This document shows, one piece after another, positions 15,691-23,794 of a DNA stretch of 64,000 nucleotides. Both the position numbers and the translations under genes were made by a program. Origin of the DNA: Catenulispora pinisilvae (GTDB lineage Bacteria; Actinomycetota; Actinomycetes; Streptomycetales; Catenulisporaceae); NCBI RefSeq assembly GCF_015356865.1, contig NZ_JAAFZA010000001.1:62003-126002 (forward strand), given 5' to 3'. Below the pieces are notes generated by a model. That model ran no database searches and was not told the origin of the DNA. It saw nothing but the letters and a program-made list of their open reading frames with translations. Within the stretch, counting starts at the first letter, position 1; each line of letters starts with the position of its first letter.

Positions 15691-16929
15691 TCACAGGTCG
15701 GGGCAGATCGCGGCGAGCTGGGCGAGCAGCGCCAACTGGAGATCGGCGGTCCCGGGCGTGAGCCCGTCGAACTGCGGCTGCACCGCCGAGGACAGCGGCG
15801 TGGCCGTGGTCCGGAACCGTGGATCGGCCGACTCCAGCCCGATCGGCGTCGCCGCGTTCAGGGACGCCCCGGCCTGCTGGGCCCCGCCGCGGATCGACAG
15901 GTAGTCGCCGAACTGGGAACAGTCGGTGACGCGGTCGGTGACATCCACGTCCAGCCCCTCGACTCCGATCATCTGCTCCGGCCCGGACAGGTCGCTCTGC
16001 GCGCTCACCCCGGGGACGGCCGGGGGCTTGGGCAGCGGGACCGCGACCTGGGCGGCGTCGGAGTCGATGTGCAGCGAGTAGCGCACGACCGGGTTCTGCG
16101 GGCTCGGGCTCGGGCCGTCGGTCAGCGCCGTGGCGCTCACCTGCGGCGGCATCAGCGTCAGCGCGTCGCCGCAGAGCCGGTAGAAGCTGGAGGTGGTGGC
16201 GAACCCGAGGTCGCCCACGATTCCGCTCAGCGCGTCGTCGGTGCCGGTCCCCGGATCGGCCGTGGGGTGGCCGGGGTCGAAGGCCAGCGTCAGGGTGGTC
16301 GGGGAGCCGGCCGGCTGGCCCTTCGCGGCCGCGGTGCGGATCGACAGCGTGACGCCGGTCGGGTACTCCCGCAGGTTCGGCGCGTCGCAGTGCACGGCGA
16401 CCAGGCCGGTCAGCGATTCGGCGTCGCCGGGGGCGATGTTCATCCGGCCCGGCGTCGCCAGGACGTCGACCCCGGGCACCGACAGCTGCAGGTTGGTGAC
16501 GTCCACCGGCTTCGCGCCGTCGTTGCGCACCGCGATGCTGAAGTGCGCCTGCAGCGGGGTCTGGAGGCTGCCGGGCAGGTCGACGCCGCCGTAGTCGCCG
16601 GACTCGCTCAGGGTCAGCGCGGCGCTGCCGCCGAGCAGGTGCAGCAGCGTCCGGTCCTGGGTCCGGGCCTGGGCGCCGTGCAGGTCGCCGCGGTGCACGG
16701 CCACCCCGGTCGCCCCGGCCCCGGCGGCCACCGCGACCGTTAGCAGCCCGGCCAGGACCCGGCGCCGGTGCCGGTCCGGATCGGTCTCGCGCACCGAGCG
16801 GACCGAGCGCAGCGGTGTCCGGTCGCGGAGCCGGTGCCAGGCCGCGGCCACCCGGTGCGGCGGGGTGAGGACCGGCGGGCCGGCCTGCGGGTCGAGCAGT
16901 TCGTCCTCGGACTCGATCAGGTCGGTCAT
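15691..16929 (-). CDS. membrane-anchored extracellular protein, 412 aa
   Basis: An unknown protein with a cytoplasmic acidic/Arg-rich N-terminus, one transmembrane segment near residues 58-76 (RRRVLAGLLTVAVAAGAGATGVAV) and a large outside part. The outside region contains beta-sandwich-like stretches (AHFSIAVRNDGAKPVDVTNLQLSVPGVDVL, TGVTLSIRT) and paired Cys residues. It is organised like its upstream neighbour and may be a diverged paralogue. The ATG at 16929 shares one base with the neighbour's stop (TGATG), showing translational coupling. It is convergent with uvrD2. No enzymatic motif was seen; a cell-envelope role is inferred. Confidence 0.7.
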   Translation of the reverse strand: MTDLIESEDELLDPQAGPPVLTPPHRVAAAWHRLRDRTPLRSVRSVRETDPDRHRRRVLAGLLTVAVAAGAGATGVAVHRGDLHGAQARTQDRTLLHLLGGSAALTLSESGDYGGVDLPGSLQTPLQAHFSIAVRNDGAKPVDVTNLQLSVPGVDVLATPGRMNIAPGDAESLTGLVAVHCDAPNLREYPTGVTLSIRTAAAKGQPAGSPTTLTLAFDPGHPTADPGTGTDDALSGIVGDLGFATTSSFYRLCGDALTLMPPQVSATALTDGPSPSPQNPVVRYSLHIDSDAAQVAVPLPKPPAVPGVSAQSDLSGPEQMIGVEGLDVDVTDRVTDCSQFGDYLSIRGGAQQAGASLNAATPIGLESADPRFRTTATPLSSAVQPQFDGLTPGTADLQLALLAQLAAICPDL

Positions 16930-18200
16930 CAGCACGCCGCCTTCTCCTGCTGGACCAGATCGCCGGCCAGCCGCAGCGACCCGGTCAGCGCCTGGTCGAT
17001 GAACACCGGCTGGGACGAGCTGCCGTCGGTGGTGTCCGTCTCCTCCAGCATGGTCTCGCCGAGGATCGGGGCACCGGCCAGCACGCTGGTGCAGTTGTGG
17101 ATGGAGATCGTCAGCCGGGCCGACGCGGACGCGCCGGGGGCGAGGTTGATGGCCTCCGGCTGCCAGTCGGTGCGCAGTTCGCTGTCGACCAGATAGGCGG
17201 GGTCGGAGCGGGTGGTCAGGACCTCGGGGTGATCGCTGGTGTTCTTCACGGTGAAGCCGAGCGCGAAGGTGCCGTCGGAGGCGGGGGTGAGCACCTTGTC
17301 GTAGCCGAACTCGATGCTGCTCGGGAACCGGCCCGCGTTGCCGATCGCGGCCGTGCGCTGGGCGGCCTTGTCCGCCGTGTATCGGGTGCAGGCGCCGCCG
17401 TCGGCCGAGACGATCTGCGGGACCGACGCGCCGTCCGGGCTGCCGAAGTCGAGCTGCCCGACGTCCGCGTTCAGCTGGGAGGACACCGTGACCCGGGTCG
17501 CCAGGGTCAGATCGCGCAGGTCGCCGTCGGCGTCGCGGACCCGGGCGTGCACGGCCGGGAACGCCAGCGCCGACCCGCCGCCGACACCGTCGGCGGCCGC
17601 GCCGAACATCCCGGTCTGCTGGCCCAGGACCACCGAGGGGCAGAACAGCTTGATGGTCAGCGCCACCTTGGTGGTGCCGCCGCCGGGGATCCGTGCCGAG
17701 GGGCCGAGCGGCTTCCAGCCGGTGCTGGACATCAGCAGGGTTCCGGCGTCGACGCTCACCGAGTCCAGGGTCACCGCGTCCGGGCCGTTGTTGGCGATCT
17801 CGACGACGTACTGGCCGACCGCCGAGCTGCCGGCGGCGTCGTAGGAGGAGACCGTCGGGTCGCCGTCGACCACGGAGTCCACGGCCAGCGAGACGACGGC
17901 CGCGCGGTCCGCCGCGCCGGCGACGTTGTCGAACCAGGCGGTGCAGGCCCCGCCGATGGCGCAGGCCAGGACGATCGCGGCCGCGGCGGCGGTGATCTCC
18001 CGGCGCGAGCGGCGCAGCCGGCGGCCGCCGGAGCGGACGGCGGCCAGGCGCTCGCGGAAGGTCAGGACCCGCCGGGCCGGCTGGTCGCCGGGCCCGTCCT
18101 CGGTTTCCTGGTCATCGATCCATTCGAAGACCTCTTCGCCGTCCTCGACCGGGCCGAAGACGTCGTCCTCGGCGCCCGACGGATCGCGGTTCGTATCCAT
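16929..18200 (-). CDS. membrane-anchored extracellular protein, 423 aa
   Basis: First gene of a two-gene minus-strand operon. It has an acidic N-terminus (EDDVFGPVEDGEEVFEWIDDQETED), a basic stretch, then one transmembrane helix near residues 68-88 (REITAAAAAIVLACAIGGACTAWF). The extracellular region includes Ig/CARDB-like strands (QYVVEIANNGPDAVTLDSVSVDAG, GFTVKNTSDHPEVL, ASARLTISIHNC) and several Cys. No known family is recognised. ATG 18200 is preceded by GGAGGG about 12 nt away; in-frame upstream starts exist but their sequence is low-complexity. The pairing with a similar protein suggests a two-part surface complex. Confidence 0.7.
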   Translation of the reverse strand: MDTNRDPSGAEDDVFGPVEDGEEVFEWIDDQETEDGPGDQPARRVLTFRERLAAVRSGGRRLRRSRREITAAAAAIVLACAIGGACTAWFDNVAGAADRAAVVSLAVDSVVDGDPTVSSYDAAGSSAVGQYVVEIANNGPDAVTLDSVSVDAGTLLMSSTGWKPLGPSARIPGGGTTKVALTIKLFCPSVVLGQQTGMFGAAADGVGGGSALAFPAVHARVRDADGDLRDLTLATRVTVSSQLNADVGQLDFGSPDGASVPQIVSADGGACTRYTADKAAQRTAAIGNAGRFPSSIEFGYDKVLTPASDGTFALGFTVKNTSDHPEVLTTRSDPAYLVDSELRTDWQPEAINLAPGASASARLTISIHNCTSVLAGAPILGETMLEETDTTDGSSSQPVFIDQALTGSLRLAGDLVQQEKAAC

Positions 18201-18482
18201 ATGTGCTCGCGCCCTCCCGCGCTCCCAGCGCTTACCCGCGCGCTCCCACGCTCTCAGATCCCCGCCCGCGGGCCCCTCGCGCTGATCGCTTGCCGCTCCC
18301 CGTCGCTTATCCCATCCTCGCTCATCTTCTCGCGAAGTTTTCCAGAAAGTTGGCGTGAAAGGGGTGACAGCCCCGTGCGGTTCTGACAGCATGGTCAGCG
18401 TCGAGGTTGGGGGCAACTGTGTCGACCGGGGTGGGGGCCATCGGAGCCGGAAAGTTCGGGCTCAAGGGCATAACCGCAGGTC
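18201..18482. other. intergenic between divergent units
   Basis: Divergent region between the membrane-protein pair (minus) and the whiB7 leader (plus). It is pyrimidine-rich near 18203-18330 and must hold the minus-strand promoter. No gene, repeat or RNA was recognised in it. Confidence 0.4.
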
Positions 18483-18521
18483 AAAAATAGTTTGCGGTCC
18501 ACAACGGGGATCACCTAACCT
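18483..18521 (+). promoter_or_regulatory. WhiB7-type autoregulated promoter
   Basis: AAAAAT at 18483-18488, then -35 TTGCGG (18492-18497), an 18-nt spacer, and -10 TAACCT (18516-18521). An A/T-rich patch immediately upstream of the -35 is the signature of WhiB7-dependent promoters, where the AT-hook binds and region 4 of SigA is contacted. It lies about 740 bp upstream of whiB7, with only the leader ORF between, so whiB7 would have a long leader. Confidence 0.55.
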
Positions 18522-18651
18522 TCCGATGCGGGCGAGAGATCGCCCAAAGGCGCCCCGCGCGCCGCAACTGAAGATTTCCACTTGTAAAACGTGTGGTGCC
18601 GACTGCCAGCGGCTCCTGCCACACCGAGGCGAATGTAAGGAGGTGAGTTCC

Positions 18652-19077
18652 ATGAGGCTGATGACAGATGTCGTCGTCGAAGGCGTGCAGGCGGTGATTC
18701 CTGCGCCGATTTTCCGCGGGTCCGGGAGCTCCGCCTCCGCTCACCGCCTGGTGTCCGGGCAGGAGTGCTTCGGCTCGGCCTTCGCCGCTTCGCAGGTGGA
18801 GTCCGTCTCCGGTACCGGCCTGGCCGGTGCGGCCGGCTTCCTGGGGCTCATCGCCCTGGGTGCGGGTCTGCTGGAGCGGCACGGCTATGTCGGTTCGCAG
18901 GGACAGGAGCGTCCGCGCCCCGTCACGCAGCCGGTTTTGGCCCAGGCCCAACTGAGTGGCGGCTCCGACCGCGATGACGACGGCAACGACAGCAGTGGCG
19001 ACGACAGCAGCAAGGGCGACAACGGCAGCAAGCCGATGACCCCGTGGGACTTCCGCACCTCGGGTCCACCTGGATGA
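18652..19077 (+). CDS. whiB7 leader ORF / small membrane protein
   Basis: A 141-codon frame with a near-perfect Shine-Dalgarno (AAGGAGGTGA, 7 nt from ATG). The product has a hydrophobic stretch near residues 52-74 (GTGLAGAAGFLGLIALGAGLLE) and an Asp/Ser/Gly/Lys-rich tail (SGGSDRDDDGNDSSGDDSSKGD). No family is recognised. It lies between a WhiB7-type promoter and a strong terminator just before whiB7. In mycobacteria and streptomycetes whiB7/wblC leaders contain a regulatory upstream ORF whose impaired translation permits readthrough. This frame occupies that position but is far longer than usual. It may be an independent small membrane protein instead. Confidence 0.6.
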   Translation: MRLMTDVVVEGVQAVIPAPIFRGSGSSASAHRLVSGQECFGSAFAASQVESVSGTGLAGAAGFLGLIALGAGLLERHGYVGSQGQERPRPVTQPVLAQAQLSGGSDRDDDGNDSSGDDSSKGDNGSKPMTPWDFRTSGPPG

Positions 19078-19104
19078 AGAACCCTCTTCAGCCGGCAGGA
19101 CTTG

Positions 19105-19147
19105 AGGCCGCGGAATCCCGACAAGGGATCCGCGGCCTTCGTGTTTT
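19105..19147 (+). terminator. strong terminator/attenuator before whiB7
   Basis: A 13-bp stem (GGCCGCGG-A-ATCCC against GGGATCCGCGGCC, one bulged A) with loop GACAA is followed by TTCGTGTTTTC. It ends about 110 bp before the whiB7 start and begins 27 bp after the leader ORF stop. It could terminate the leader unit or act as the whiB7 attenuator. Confidence 0.75.
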
Positions 19148-19259
19148 CTCAACGCGCGACAGTACGGCCCGCGACGGTGACCCCGGAGCGGGAGCGGTAC
19201 CGCAAGACCCGGCCTGAAGAACTCAAGCCGGGAGCAACCAACTGACGAGGTGACTCACA

Positions 19260-19601
19260 GTGCAGAACGTGTTCGACACGGTCGTCGAGCAGACCGACAC
19301 CACCCTGCCCTGCCGGGCCTACGACCCGGAGGTCTTCTTCGCCGAGACCCCGGCCGACGTCGAGTTCGCCAAGGCGATCTGCGTCGAGTGCCCGGTGAAG
19401 GCCGCCTGCCTGGCCGGCGCCCTGGAGCGCCGGGAGCCGTGGGGGGTCTGGGGCGGTGAGCTCTTCGTCCAGGGTGTGATCGTCGCCCGCAAGCGCCCGC
19501 GGGGCCGTCCCCGCAAGGACGCCGCGGTGGTCGAGGCCCAGATCGCCGCCGAGGCCGCCGCCGCGGTCGAGGCCGCCAAGAAGGTTGCGATCCCGGCATG
19601 A
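19260..19601 (+). CDS. whiB7: WhiB7 transcriptional regulator
   Basis: A 113-aa Wbl protein. The four iron-sulfur Cys are at 18, 41, 44 and 50 (CVEC, then KAAC). The turn motif WGVWGG is at 61-66, and an AT-hook, RKRPRGRPRK, at 77-86. The AT-hook is specific to WhiB7 (WblC), the SigA-binding activator of intrinsic antibiotic resistance. Start is GTG with GAGGTGA upstream. Neighbours uvrD2, mycoredoxin and nudC match the mycobacterial whiB7 locus. Expression is likely controlled by the autoregulated promoter near 18490 and the leader terminator at 19105. The C-terminus is extended by an Ala/Glu-rich helix. Confidence 0.95.
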   Translation: MQNVFDTVVEQTDTTLPCRAYDPEVFFAETPADVEFAKAICVECPVKAACLAGALERREPWGVWGGELFVQGVIVARKRPRGRPRKDAAVVEAQIAAEAAAAVEAAKKVAIPA

Positions 19602-19753
19602 ACACCCACGGTCTTCCGCGCCAGCAGATGCTGCGTAAACCCGGCCACCGGGCCGAGAACCCGCAGCTGATTCAGCAGGACACGCAGTTCCAGCAGTACC
19701 CGAGACAGATTTCAGCGACCGCCGAGACCGGCGATCCCACAAGGAGTTTCAAG

Positions 19754-19906
19754 ATGCTATTCCAATACGAAGAAGCCGCACGCTACCGATCACAGGAGAT
19801 GCGGGACCAGGCCGAGCGACAGCGCTTTCTGCGCGAGGCCAGCCGTCTGCGCAAGCAGAGCACCCGGCGCGCGCGCCGGACGTTCGCCGGGATGTTCCTG
19901 AACTAA
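19754..19906 (+). CDS. small basic helical protein downstream of whiB7
   Basis: A 50-aa protein (MLFQYEEAARYRSQEMRDQAER..., LREASRLRKQSTRRARR, FAGMFLN), predicted to be mostly helical and strongly basic. ATG 19754 is chosen for AAGGAG 7 nt upstream. A longer in-frame start at 19598 overlaps the whiB7 stop (ATGA), which would make a 102-aa coupled product. Similar short helical proteins follow wblC in streptomycetes, by recollection of family layout. The function is unknown. Its stop codon abuts the left arm of the inverted-repeat element. Confidence 0.6.
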   Translation: MLFQYEEAARYRSQEMRDQAERQRFLREASRLRKQSTRRARRTFAGMFLN

Positions 19907-20094
19907 GAGGGTGGAAAGTGACGATTTGCGGTATACGGAACCGCCGGTCGACTACGGAAATAGCGAAACGGTCTAGGAGCAAGCATGGCTAGACAGGGGG
20001 CCCGCGCATCCTGGTTGGCTGTAAGGGCCTCCTGGCGACGCCAGGCGCCGCTCATAGGCCGTTTCGCGCCGCGAATTGTCACTTTCCACCCTCT
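19906..20094. repeat. 189-bp element bounded by 26-bp inverted repeats
   Basis: The left arm 19906-19931 and right arm 20069-20094 are inverted copies matching at 24 of 26 positions (AGAGGGTGGAAAGTGAC is shared exactly). A second inverted pair, GCGAAACGGTCTAGGAGC (19963-19980) against 20050-20067 (16 of 18), lies inside. The right arms are contiguous while the left arms are split by 31 nt. A third small palindrome CCTGGCG-A-CGCCAGG sits near the tip. The whole could fold into one long hairpin. It contains no convincing gene. It could be a MITE-like element or a structured RNA. Confidence 0.7.
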
Positions 20095-20124
20095 AAGGAA
20101 CCCCCGCACGGTGATGTGAGAATA

Positions 20125-20160
20125 CGAGGGCTGGTCCGGATCGGGCCGGCCCTCGTTGTT
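20125..20160. terminator. bidirectional hairpin between convergent units
   Basis: CGAGGGCTGGTCC pairs with GGGCCGGCCCTCG (two G-U pairs) around loop GGATC, followed by TTGTT on the plus side. It lies between the whiB7 unit and the minus-strand mrp unit. Confidence 0.65.
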
Positions 20161-20217
20161 CAGTCGCCTTCGGCGCTCGTCGCCCTAGGCGTCTTCCCGG
20201 CCGGGCGATCGCTGCGG

Positions 20218-20553
20218 TCAGGGCCGTTTCGTCGGCAGTGGTCGCAGCCCCGGCCAGCGTTCGAGCATCGCCTCCGTGACCAGCACTCGCTCGGCCGGGT
20301 TCGTGCCGAGCAGCCGGGGCACCACCGGCGGCGCGACGGCCGACGCGGCCCCGAGCGCCGCCACCTCCCGCGCGTAGCGCTCGTCCGCGCCGGGTCCCGC
20401 GACGAGCTGCTTCACGACGGCCGGGGTTCCGTCCAGCCACACCCGCCAGACCTTCGAGCGCGGGCTGCTGGCCAGCGTGCGCACGCGCTTGGGCGGGCCG
20501 AGCCGGCTTCTGAGCTCGTCGCCGAGCGGGGGTGCCGACCGCATGCGTTTCAT
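20218..20553 (-). pseudogene. truncated phosphotransferase-like fragment, 111 aa
   Basis: The readable part resembles the N-lobe of an aminoglycoside/choline-kinase-type phosphotransferase: KVWRVWLDGTPAVVKQLVAGPGADERYAREVAAL, with the ATP-binding Lys in VVKQL and the helix-C Glu in REVAAL. It then breaks off at LPTKRP before any catalytic HGDxxxxN or Mg-binding Asp motif. Complete enzymes are about 250-320 aa, so most of the C-lobe is missing. The other frames downstream do not resume it. It lies 62 nt behind mrp on the same strand and near the inverted-repeat element. It could be a decayed gene or an unusual short protein. Confidence 0.5.
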
Positions 20554-20615
20554 GGTCGCACGCGGTCAGTGCCCTGCGAAGCGAGTTATTCGCGGCCCGC
20601 CGGAGCGCCGGGGAG

Positions 20616-21770
20616 CTACTTGCGGACCGGCGAGACGTTCAGCGACATCCCGACCAGACCGCGGCTGCGCGTGGCGATCTTGTCCGCGATGCCGATCAGC
20701 ACCTGGGCCGCGGGGGAGTCGGGGTCCGAGGCGGTCAGGGGGACGCCGCTGTCGCCGCCTTCGCGCAGCCGGACGTCGATCGGGACCTGGCCCAGGAGCG
20801 GGACCTTGGTGCCGGTGGCGCGGGTCAGGGCCTCGGCCACGCTCTGGCCGCCGCCGGCGCCGAAGACGTCCACCTGCTCGCCGCAGTGCGGGCAGGGGAG
20901 CCAGGACATGTTCTCGATGACGCCGGTGATGCGCTGGCGGGTCTGGACGGCGATGGTGCCGGCCCGCTCGGCCACCTCGGCGGCGGCCTGCTGCGGGGTG
21001 GTGACCACCAGGATCTCCGCGTTCGGGACCAGCTGGGCCACCGAGATGGCGATGTCGCCGGTGCCCGGCGGCAGGTCGAGCAGCAGCACGTCCAGGTCGC
21101 CCCAGTAGACGTCGCCCAGGAACTGCTGGATCGCGCGGTGCAGCATCGGGCCGCGCCACACCACCGGGGAGTTGCCCGGGGTGAACATGCCGATCGAGAT
21201 GACCTTGACGCCGCTGGGCGCGGTGGGGGCCAGGATCATGTCGTCGATCGGGGTCGGGGGCTCGGTGACGCCGAGCATGCGCGGGATCGAGTGGCCGTAG
21301 ATGTCGGCGTCCACGACGCCCACCTTCAGGCCCTTCGCGGCCAGCGCCGCGGCCAGGTTCACGGTCACCGAGGACTTGCCGACGCCGCCCTTGCCGGAGG
21401 CGATCGCGTAGACCCGGGTCAGGCTGCCGGCCTGGGCGAACGGGATCTCGCGGTCCACCTGGCCGCCGCGCAGCTTGGTCTTGAGCGCCTCGCGCTGCTC
21501 CGAGCTCATCACGTCCAGCTCGACCTCGACCGCGGTGACGCCGGCGATGGTGCCGACCTCGCGCTTGATGTCGTTGGTCAGCCGGTCCTTCATCGGACAG
21601 CCGGCGACGGTGAGGAAGATGGCCACCTGCACGGCGCCGTCGGCGGCGACGTGGACCGCTTTCACCATGTCCAGTTCGGTGATCGACCGGTGGATCTCAG
21701 GGTCCTGGACCTTCGAGAGCGCATTGTGGATCGCGTCCTCGGTGATCCCGTGCTCGACGGCAATACTCAT
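20616..21770 (-). CDS. mrp: Mrp/ApbC-type iron-sulfur carrier ATPase
   Basis: A 384-aa P-loop NTPase that carries Fe-S clusters to apoproteins. The N-terminal MIP18/DUF59-like domain (residues about 10-90, with TVAGCPM) precedes the deviant Walker A SGKGGVGKSS at 125-134. DADIYGHSIPRMLG follows, then DLPPGTGDIAIS (Walker B), and the bridging CPHC near 292. ATG 21770 is chosen because TAGCAT lies 7 nt upstream and no ribosome-binding site is present. Cytoplasmic. The downstream gene on this strand is the kinase fragment. Confidence 0.93.
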   Translation of the reverse strand: MSIAVEHGITEDAIHNALSKVQDPEIHRSITELDMVKAVHVAADGAVQVAIFLTVAGCPMKDRLTNDIKREVGTIAGVTAVEVELDVMSSEQREALKTKLRGGQVDREIPFAQAGSLTRVYAIASGKGGVGKSSVTVNLAAALAAKGLKVGVVDADIYGHSIPRMLGVTEPPTPIDDMILAPTAPSGVKVISIGMFTPGNSPVVWRGPMLHRAIQQFLGDVYWGDLDVLLLDLPPGTGDIAISVAQLVPNAEILVVTTPQQAAAEVAERAGTIAVQTRQRITGVIENMSWLPCPHCGEQVDVFGAGGGQSVAEALTRATGTKVPLLGQVPIDVRLREGGDSGVPLTASDPDSPAAQVLIGIADKIATRSRGLVGMSLNVSPVRK

Positions 21771-21777
21771 AAGGTCG

Positions 21778-21783
21778 ATGCTA
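21778..21783 (-). promoter_or_regulatory. leaderless -10 box for mrp
   Basis: On the minus strand TAGCAT ends 7 nt before the ATG at 21770. There is no Shine-Dalgarno in between. Confidence 0.55.
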
Positions 21784-21989
21784 CGTCTTAACCCCGGTGG
21801 CACTTAGTGCCACCGGCTATGCGCTGCATCACGCGAGGCCCCCGTCCCGGCATCCGACACACCGTCTCACTACGCGGCGCCACCCGTGAGCGGCACCTCT
21901 CAAGGTCTACACTGAGCCGCGTACAGCCCACATCACAGCGTCGTGGATCCGGGCGAATTCACTCCGACCTGCGTGAAGGAAGAGCTGTC

Positions 21990-23597
21990 GTGACCAAGCC
22001 TGTGGTGTCCGCGAAACCCGTCGTCCTGATCGCCGAGCAGCTGTCGCCGGCCACGGTCGACGCCCTCGGCCCCGATTTCGAGATCCGGAACTGCAACGGC
22101 GCCGACCGCGCCGAGCTGCTGGCCGCCCTGCCCGAGGCCGACGCGCTGCTGGTGCGCTCGGCGACCCAGGTGAACGCCGAGGCGCTGGCCGTGGCGAGCA
22201 ACCTGAAGGTCGTGGCCCGGGCCGGTGTCGGGCTGGACAACGTCGACGTCGGCGCGGCCACCAAGGCCGGGGTGATGGTGGTCAACGCCCCGACCTCGAA
22301 CATCACCTCCGCCGCCGAGCTGGCCATCGCGCTGCTGCTGGCCACCGCGCGGCACATCCCCAAGGCCAACGCCTCGCTGAAGTCCGGCAAGTGGGAGCGC
22401 AGCAAGTTCACCGGCGTGGAGCTGGACGAGAAGGTCGTCGGCATCGTCGGCTTCGGCCGGATCGGGCAGCTGGTCGCGCAGCGGCTGGCGCCGTTCGGCG
22501 TGCGGCTGCTGGCCTACGACCCCTACGTGCAGCCGGCCCGCGCCGGGCAGCTGGGCGCGAAGGTGGTCAGCCTGGAGGAGCTGCTGGCCGAGTCCGACTT
22601 CATCACCGTGCACCTGCCCAAGACGCCCGAGACCCTGGGGCTGATCGGCGAGGAGGCGCTGACCAAGGTGAAGCCGGGCGTGCGGATCATCAACGCGGCG
22701 CGCGGCGGCATCGTGGACGAGGCCGCGCTGGCCATCGCGATCAAGGAGGGCCGGGTCGGCGGCGCGGGCATCGACGTGTACGCCACCGAGCCGTGCACCG
22801 AGTCGCCGCTGTTCGACCTGGACCAGGTGGTCGTGACCCCGCACCTGGGCGCCTCCACCGACGAGGCCCAGGAGAAGGCCGGCGTGGCGGTGGCCAAGTC
22901 GGTCCGCCTGGCCCTGGCCGGCGAGCTGGTCCCGGACGCCGTGAACGTCCAGGGCGGCACCATCGCCCAGGACGTCCGCCCGGGCCTGCCGCTGGCCGAG
23001 CGCCTGGGCCGGGTGTTCACCGCGCTGGCCGGCGCCGCGCCCACCCAGCTGGACGTGATCGTCCGCGGCGAGATCACCCAGCACGACGTCAAGGTGCTGG
23101 AGCTGGCCGCGCTCAAGGGCGTCTTCGCGGACGTGGTCGAGCACTCGGTGTCGTATGTGAACGCCCCGCTGCTGGCCACCGAGCGCGGTATGGAGGTCCG
23201 GCTGACCACCAGCTCGGACAGCCCGGACTACCGCAACATGACCACGGTCCGCGGCGTCCTGGCCGACGGCTCGGTGGTCTCGGTCTCCGGCACCGTCACC
23301 GGCCCGCGCCTGGTCGAGAAGATCGTCGAGGTGGACGGCTTCCAGCTGGACGTCACCATCGCCGAGCACCTGCTGTTCCTGCGCTACACCGACCGCCCCG
23401 GCGTGGTCGGCCAGCTCGGCGGCATCCTCGGCGCGGCCGGCATCAACATCGGCGGCATGCAGGTCGCCCGCGCCGCCAAGGGCGGCGAGGCGCTGGTCGC
23501 GCTGACCATCGACTCCGTCGCCCCGGCCGCCCTGCTGGAGGAGATCAAGTCGACGATCGGCGCCGCCGCGGTGCACAACATCTCGCTGGAGAACTGA
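21990..23597 (+). CDS. serA: D-3-phosphoglycerate dehydrogenase
   Basis: A 535-aa first enzyme of serine synthesis, oxidising 3-phosphoglycerate with NAD+. It has the long form: a catalytic/nucleotide-binding core (VGIVGFGRIGQL near 150; Arg in NAARGGIVDE near 235; Glu near 264; His in TPHLGAST near 284), then an intervening allosteric (ASB) domain, and a C-terminal ACT domain (FLRYTDRPGVVGQLGGILGAAGINIGGMQVAR). The ACT domain implies serine feedback. GTG 21990 is chosen for GAAGGAAG upstream and because it matches family N-termini; the frame is open far upstream. A strong hairpin follows the stop. Confidence 0.95.
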   Translation: MTKPVVSAKPVVLIAEQLSPATVDALGPDFEIRNCNGADRAELLAALPEADALLVRSATQVNAEALAVASNLKVVARAGVGLDNVDVGAATKAGVMVVNAPTSNITSAAELAIALLLATARHIPKANASLKSGKWERSKFTGVELDEKVVGIVGFGRIGQLVAQRLAPFGVRLLAYDPYVQPARAGQLGAKVVSLEELLAESDFITVHLPKTPETLGLIGEEALTKVKPGVRIINAARGGIVDEAALAIAIKEGRVGGAGIDVYATEPCTESPLFDLDQVVVTPHLGASTDEAQEKAGVAVAKSVRLALAGELVPDAVNVQGGTIAQDVRPGLPLAERLGRVFTALAGAAPTQLDVIVRGEITQHDVKVLELAALKGVFADVVEHSVSYVNAPLLATERGMEVRLTTSSDSPDYRNMTTVRGVLADGSVVSVSGTVTGPRLVEKIVEVDGFQLDVTIAEHLLFLRYTDRPGVVGQLGGILGAAGINIGGMQVARAAKGGEALVALTIDSVAPAALLEEIKSTIGAAAVHNISLEN

Positions 23598-23634
23598 GCC
23601 GCACCGGCCGCGGCCGGGTGAGGCAGAGCGTTGC

Positions 23635-23667
23635 GATGGGCGGTCCCGGGTTCCGGGGCCGCCCATC
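23635..23667 (+). terminator. terminator hairpin after serA
   Basis: GATGGGCGGTCCCGG pairs with CCGGGGCCGCCCATC (one G-U) around a 3-nt loop. No T-run follows, which is common for high-GC actinobacterial terminators. Confidence 0.65.
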
Positions 23668-23794
23668 GGCGTGTGGCGGAGCGGATGTGGGGCGAGCGGG
23701 TGTGGGCGAAAGCGGATCGCGGCCAACCGCGTGGGGCCGCCCGGGCTTGCGCCCGCCGCGACTACTGGTGACCGCGTCTCGGTGATCTCGCCCG

